This document shows positions 61,663 through 64,000 of a stretch of 64,000 nt of DNA, piece after piece (within the stretch, counting starts at the first letter, position 1; each line of letters begins with the position of its first letter). The notes under the pieces were generated by a model. That model ran no database searches, was not told where the DNA came from, and saw only the letters and a list, made by a program, of their open reading frames with translations. Source of the DNA: Nocardia anaemiae NBRC 100462 (GTDB lineage: Bacteria; Actinomycetota; Actinomycetes; Mycobacteriales; Mycobacteriaceae); NCBI RefSeq assembly GCF_001612725.1, contig NZ_BDAZ01000026.1, positions 1 through 64,000 of the forward strand. Reading direction: 5' to 3'. The translations under genes and the position numbers were made by a program.

Positions 61663-62253
61663 TCAGCGTCGCGACTCGAGTCCGTCGAGCACGATGCGCA
61701 GGTTTCGGGTCCACTGGTCCGGCGCGGCTTGCAGGCCGATGGTGCGCGGCTCTGTGGCGACTCCCGCGAGCGCGAAAGCGACATCGCACCAGGTGATGTC
61801 GTCGCGCATGGCCCCCGCCTGCTGTGCGCGGTCGACGAGGCGGCGCAGCCTGTCCCCGAGCTCGGTGATGGTGTCGCCGAGATCGCAGGATCCCGCACCG
61901 CCCAGAGCGTCGTTGACGCCGCAGCTTTCAGCACGCAGCCGGACGTAGACGGTGGCGAACTCGGTGAACCCGTGCCACGGGTCCGGATCGGCGAGGGCGT
62001 GGTCGGCGGCAGCTCCGGCCTCGTCGAGGACCTCCTCGAGCACGGCCTCGAGCAGCGCGTCGAGGGAGGGGACGCGGCGGTAGAAGGTTCCCTTGCCGAC
62101 ACCGGCGCGCTGTGCGATCTCTCGAGCGGTGACGGTCACGCCGGTGTCCGCGATCGCGGAGCGGGCGGCTGTGATGAGGCGTTCGAGGTTGCGGCGGGCG
62201 TCGGCTCGCGGGGTGCCGGATGCCTCGGACAACAGACGGTCGACTGCGCTCAT
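61663..62253 (-). CDS. TetR-family transcriptional regulator
   Basis: A 196-residue TetR regulator. The HTH lies at about residues 22-70 (LITAARSAIADTGVTVTARE, IAQRAGVGKGTFYRRVPSLD), with a C-terminal TetR_C-like domain. A -10 TACAGT on the minus strand (62261-62266) sits seven bases before ATG, suggesting a leaderless transcript. Two palindromes in the gap to the divergent Gfo/Idh/MocA gene are its likely sites; one covers its own promoter. Confidence 0.9.
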   Translation of the reverse strand: MSAVDRLLSEASGTPRADARRNLERLITAARSAIADTGVTVTAREIAQRAGVGKGTFYRRVPSLDALLEAVLEEVLDEAGAAADHALADPDPWHGFTEFATVYVRLRAESCGVNDALGGAGSCDLGDTITELGDRLRRLVDRAQQAGAMRDDITWCDVAFALAGVATEPRTIGLQAAPDQWTRNLRIVLDGLESRR

Positions 62254-62273
62254 GCAGGCAACTGTAGCAAAGT

Positions 62274-62288
62274 GGACCCGTTCGGTCC
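62274..62288. promoter_or_regulatory. TetR operator 1
   Basis: GGACCCGTTCGGTCC carries 5-bp arms GGACC/GGTCC. It lies just upstream of the TetR gene's minus-strand -10 element (62261-62266). It is related to the site at 62310-62324; their centres are 36 bp apart. Confidence 0.55.
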
Positions 62289-62309
62289 GCTTATCTATGC
62301 TTCATAACC

Positions 62310-62324
62310 GGACCCAAAGGGTCC
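62310..62324. promoter_or_regulatory. TetR operator 2
   Basis: GGACCCAAAGGGTCC, extendable to 17 bp with flanking C and G, is a perfect palindrome with a 3-bp spacer, 22 bp before the ATG of the oxidoreductase gene. Confidence 0.65.
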
Positions 62325-62346
62325 GATTAGTGAAAGGGGCTTGTAG

Positions 62347-63489
62347 ATGTCGGACAGGATTCGCGTAGGCGTCATAGGTGCCAGCCCAGAGCGGGGATGG
62401 GCTGCGCGGGCGCATATCCCGGCGTTGCGGGCACTGCCGGAATTCGAGCTCACCGCCGTGGGAACCAGTCGACGCGAGAGCGCCGAGCGAGCCGCGCGGG
62501 TATTCGGGGCCGCACACCCGTTCAGCGATGCGCGGCGGTTGGTCGAGCATCCGGAGGTCGATCTGGTGGTGATCACGGTGAAGGTCCCGGCGCACGCGGA
62601 GTTGATCAGGATGGCGAACGCGGCGGGCAAGCATGTCTACTCGGAGTGGCCACTGGCGCGGACGACCGCCGAGGCCGAGGAGTTGGTGGAGTTGTCGGTG
62701 AATTCGGACCGGCAACACGTTGTCGGGCTGCAGGCGCGGTTCTCACCTGCGGTCGGGCAGGCGCGCACACTCCTCGCGGAAGGTTATGTGGGGGAGGTGG
62801 TTTCGGCCACGGTGTACTCGGCGCGGGGTAAGGGAGCGGGTGGGCGGATTCCGGAGTGGGCGGCATACACCCTCGATATCGACAACGGCGCGGGCCTGTT
62901 GGAGGTTGCCGGTGGGCACACGCTCGACCCGCTCGAGTACCTGTTGGGCGATATCGCCGAACTCTCCGCTGACCTCGCAATCCGCAACCCGCACAACATC
63001 ATCACTGAAACACAGGAGCGGGTTCGGGTCACCAGCCCTGATCACCTACTGCTCAGCGGTGTAGCGGACGGCGGTGCGGTTATCTCGGTGCACGTGCACG
63101 ACGCGAAGCTGACCGACGGCCGCACGCGCATCGAAATCGCTGGTACCGAAGGCGATCTCGCCCTCGTCTCCGAGGGGCCGTCCGGTCCGGGTGGGATTCA
63201 GATGAGCGATCTGCGGTTGCTCGGCTCACGTGGCCCAAGGGGTACCTGGCAGGACCTCACCGAACCATGCCCGAAATTCGCGGTGGACCTACCCACGGAA
63301 TCTCGCAATGTCGCGGCGCTCTACTCGCGACTGGCGGTGGATCTGCATACGGGCGAGCGGACAGTCCCGAGTTTCGAGACCGGCCTGCACACGCACCGTC
63401 TACTCGACGCAATACGCAGATCCGCCGAGACCGGAACACGGGTCCAGACCGACAGCAACTCATCCACACCCGTTGATGCCCGGCGCTGA
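62347..63489 (+). CDS. Gfo/Idh/MocA-family protein, Gal80-like
   Basis: A 380-residue Gfo/Idh/MocA protein. The N-terminal Rossmann start is VGVIGASPERGWAARAHIPA. The motif normally EKP reads VYSEWPLARTTAEAEELVEL, with Trp for the catalytic Lys, as in Gal80-type members. The C-terminal domain includes GLLEVAGGHTLDPLEYLLGD. An AAAGGGG ribosome site precedes ATG 62347. It is probably repressed by the divergent TetR. NAD(P) binding is likely; dehydrogenase activity is doubtful. Confidence 0.9.
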   Translation: MSDRIRVGVIGASPERGWAARAHIPALRALPEFELTAVGTSRRESAERAARVFGAAHPFSDARRLVEHPEVDLVVITVKVPAHAELIRMANAAGKHVYSEWPLARTTAEAEELVELSVNSDRQHVVGLQARFSPAVGQARTLLAEGYVGEVVSATVYSARGKGAGGRIPEWAAYTLDIDNGAGLLEVAGGHTLDPLEYLLGDIAELSADLAIRNPHNIITETQERVRVTSPDHLLLSGVADGGAVISVHVHDAKLTDGRTRIEIAGTEGDLALVSEGPSGPGGIQMSDLRLLGSRGPRGTWQDLTEPCPKFAVDLPTESRNVAALYSRLAVDLHTGERTVPSFETGLHTHRLLDAIRRSAETGTRVQTDSNSSTPVDARR

Positions 63490-63584
63490 CGACACACGCT
63501 CATCGGCTACCGTGCCTCGCGACGGAGCGCAGCCGTCGTGCGCGATCCACTCGGGCCCGGCCTACTTTGCTTGCCGGGAAACGT

Positions 63585-64000
63585 TCATCCGACGTCTGGG
63601 CGTCGGTCGGTGGTGCGCAGGGGCGCGCCGACGTGGTGCAGATGCCTCAGCGCCTCGCTGTAGGAGGAGATCAGCCCGGTCTCGTGGTAGGGCACGCCGA
63701 TTTCGGCGCAGTAATCGCGGACGATCACCTGGGCGTGACGTAGATTCGGCGTCGGCATGCTCGGGAACAAGTGGTGCTCGATCTGATAGTTGAGCCCGCC
63801 GAGGGCGAGGTCGGTCAACATGCCACCGCGCACGTTGCGGGAGGTCAGCACCTGCCTGCGTAAGTAGTCGGGGCGGTCGTCGCCGGTCAGGATCGGCATG
63901 CCCTTGTGATTAGGGGCGAAGATGCAGCCCATGTACAGGCCGAACAGCGCCTGGTGGACAGCGAGGAACGCGAAGGCTTTGTCGGCGGGCAGAACCGCGA
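63585..64000 (-). CDS. Fatty acid desaturase, C-terminal part
   Basis: The last 138 residues of a membrane fatty acid desaturase; the 5' end lies beyond the window. The visible part carries MGCIFAPNHKGMPIL, the segment LTSRNVRGGMLTDLALGG, and the third histidine box NYQIEHHLFPSMP, which binds the di-iron centre. It resembles mycobacterial DesA3-type acyl-CoA delta-9 desaturases and front-end types with QxxHH. It normally works with an oxidoreductase partner, not visible here. Confidence 0.9.
   Translation of the reverse strand, partial: AVLPADKAFAFLAVHQALFGLYMGCIFAPNHKGMPILTGDDRPDYLRRQVLTSRNVRGGMLTDLALGGLNYQIEHHLFPSMPTPNLRHAQVIVRDYCAEIGVPYHETGLISSYSEALRHLHHVGAPLRTTDRRPDVG

Overview
The window is high-GC DNA of a mycolic-acid actinomycete, most likely Nocardia or a close relative. 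The reasons are dense short intergenic gaps, many GTG and TTG starts, leaderless-type promoters, actinobacterial family members (a hemophore-related protein, an Rv0910-like SRPBCC protein, a TIGR03086 protein, a conservon with cytochromes P450) and a perfect match to the KstR operator of steroid-degrading actinobacteria. This assignment is inference from gene content. No rRNA, tRNA, CRISPR array, insertion sequence or prophage was seen.

Layout. 1-9.6 kb: the end of an amidase, a DJ-1/PfpI protein, an EamA exporter, an Lrp/AsnC regulator overlapping tail to tail with alanine dehydrogenase, a LysR-FAD oxidase-DUF4267 group, a PP2C phosphatase and a methyltransferase. 9.6-18.1 kb: a KstR-type operator in front of an HsaD-like hydrolase; a flavin monooxygenase divergent from a TetR regulator with a second C-terminal HTH, separated by two mirror-image operators; and an ECF41-type sigma factor beside an FMN reductase and a SnoaL-like protein. 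18.1-23.4 kb: a conservon on the minus strand (CvnA sensor, CvnB roadblock, CvnC DUF742, CvnD GTPase, then CYP157-like and CYP154-like P450s). 23.7-29.8 kb: assorted enzymes and transporters, a third P450, and a decayed tandem repeat of an exporter gene's 3' end.

29.9-48.8 kb is a near-contiguous minus-strand purine-to-glycerate pathway with its divergent PucR regulator. Xanthine dehydrogenase (three subunits plus XdhC) and 8-oxoguanine deaminase lead to urate. Uricase, HIU hydrolase and OHCU decarboxylase make allantoin. Allantoinase and allantoicase make ureidoglycolate. Glyoxylate carboligase, hydroxypyruvate isomerase, tartronate semialdehyde reductase and glycerate kinase carry glyoxylate to phosphoglycerate. 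An NCS2 permease supplies nucleobase. No recognisable ureidoglycolate lyase is present; a 126-residue protein in the cluster is a candidate for the missing step or an accessory role. A strong hairpin after xdhC splits the cluster into two likely transcription units.

48.8-64 kb: hydrolase, WYL and VOC genes; a lipoprotein built like a PbpLipo-type penicillin-binding protein but lacking all three catalytic motifs; a histidine kinase without an adjacent response regulator; a CqsA-like alpha-hydroxyketone synthase homologue whose PLP-binding lysine position is threonine; a response regulator-kinase pair; a hemophore-related protein; GNAT and NUDIX genes; a TetR regulator divergent from a Gal80-like Gfo/Idh/MocA protein with paired operators; and the 3' end of a fatty-acid desaturase. 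The CqsA-like gene lying between two sensor-kinase loci is the most unusual arrangement in the window.
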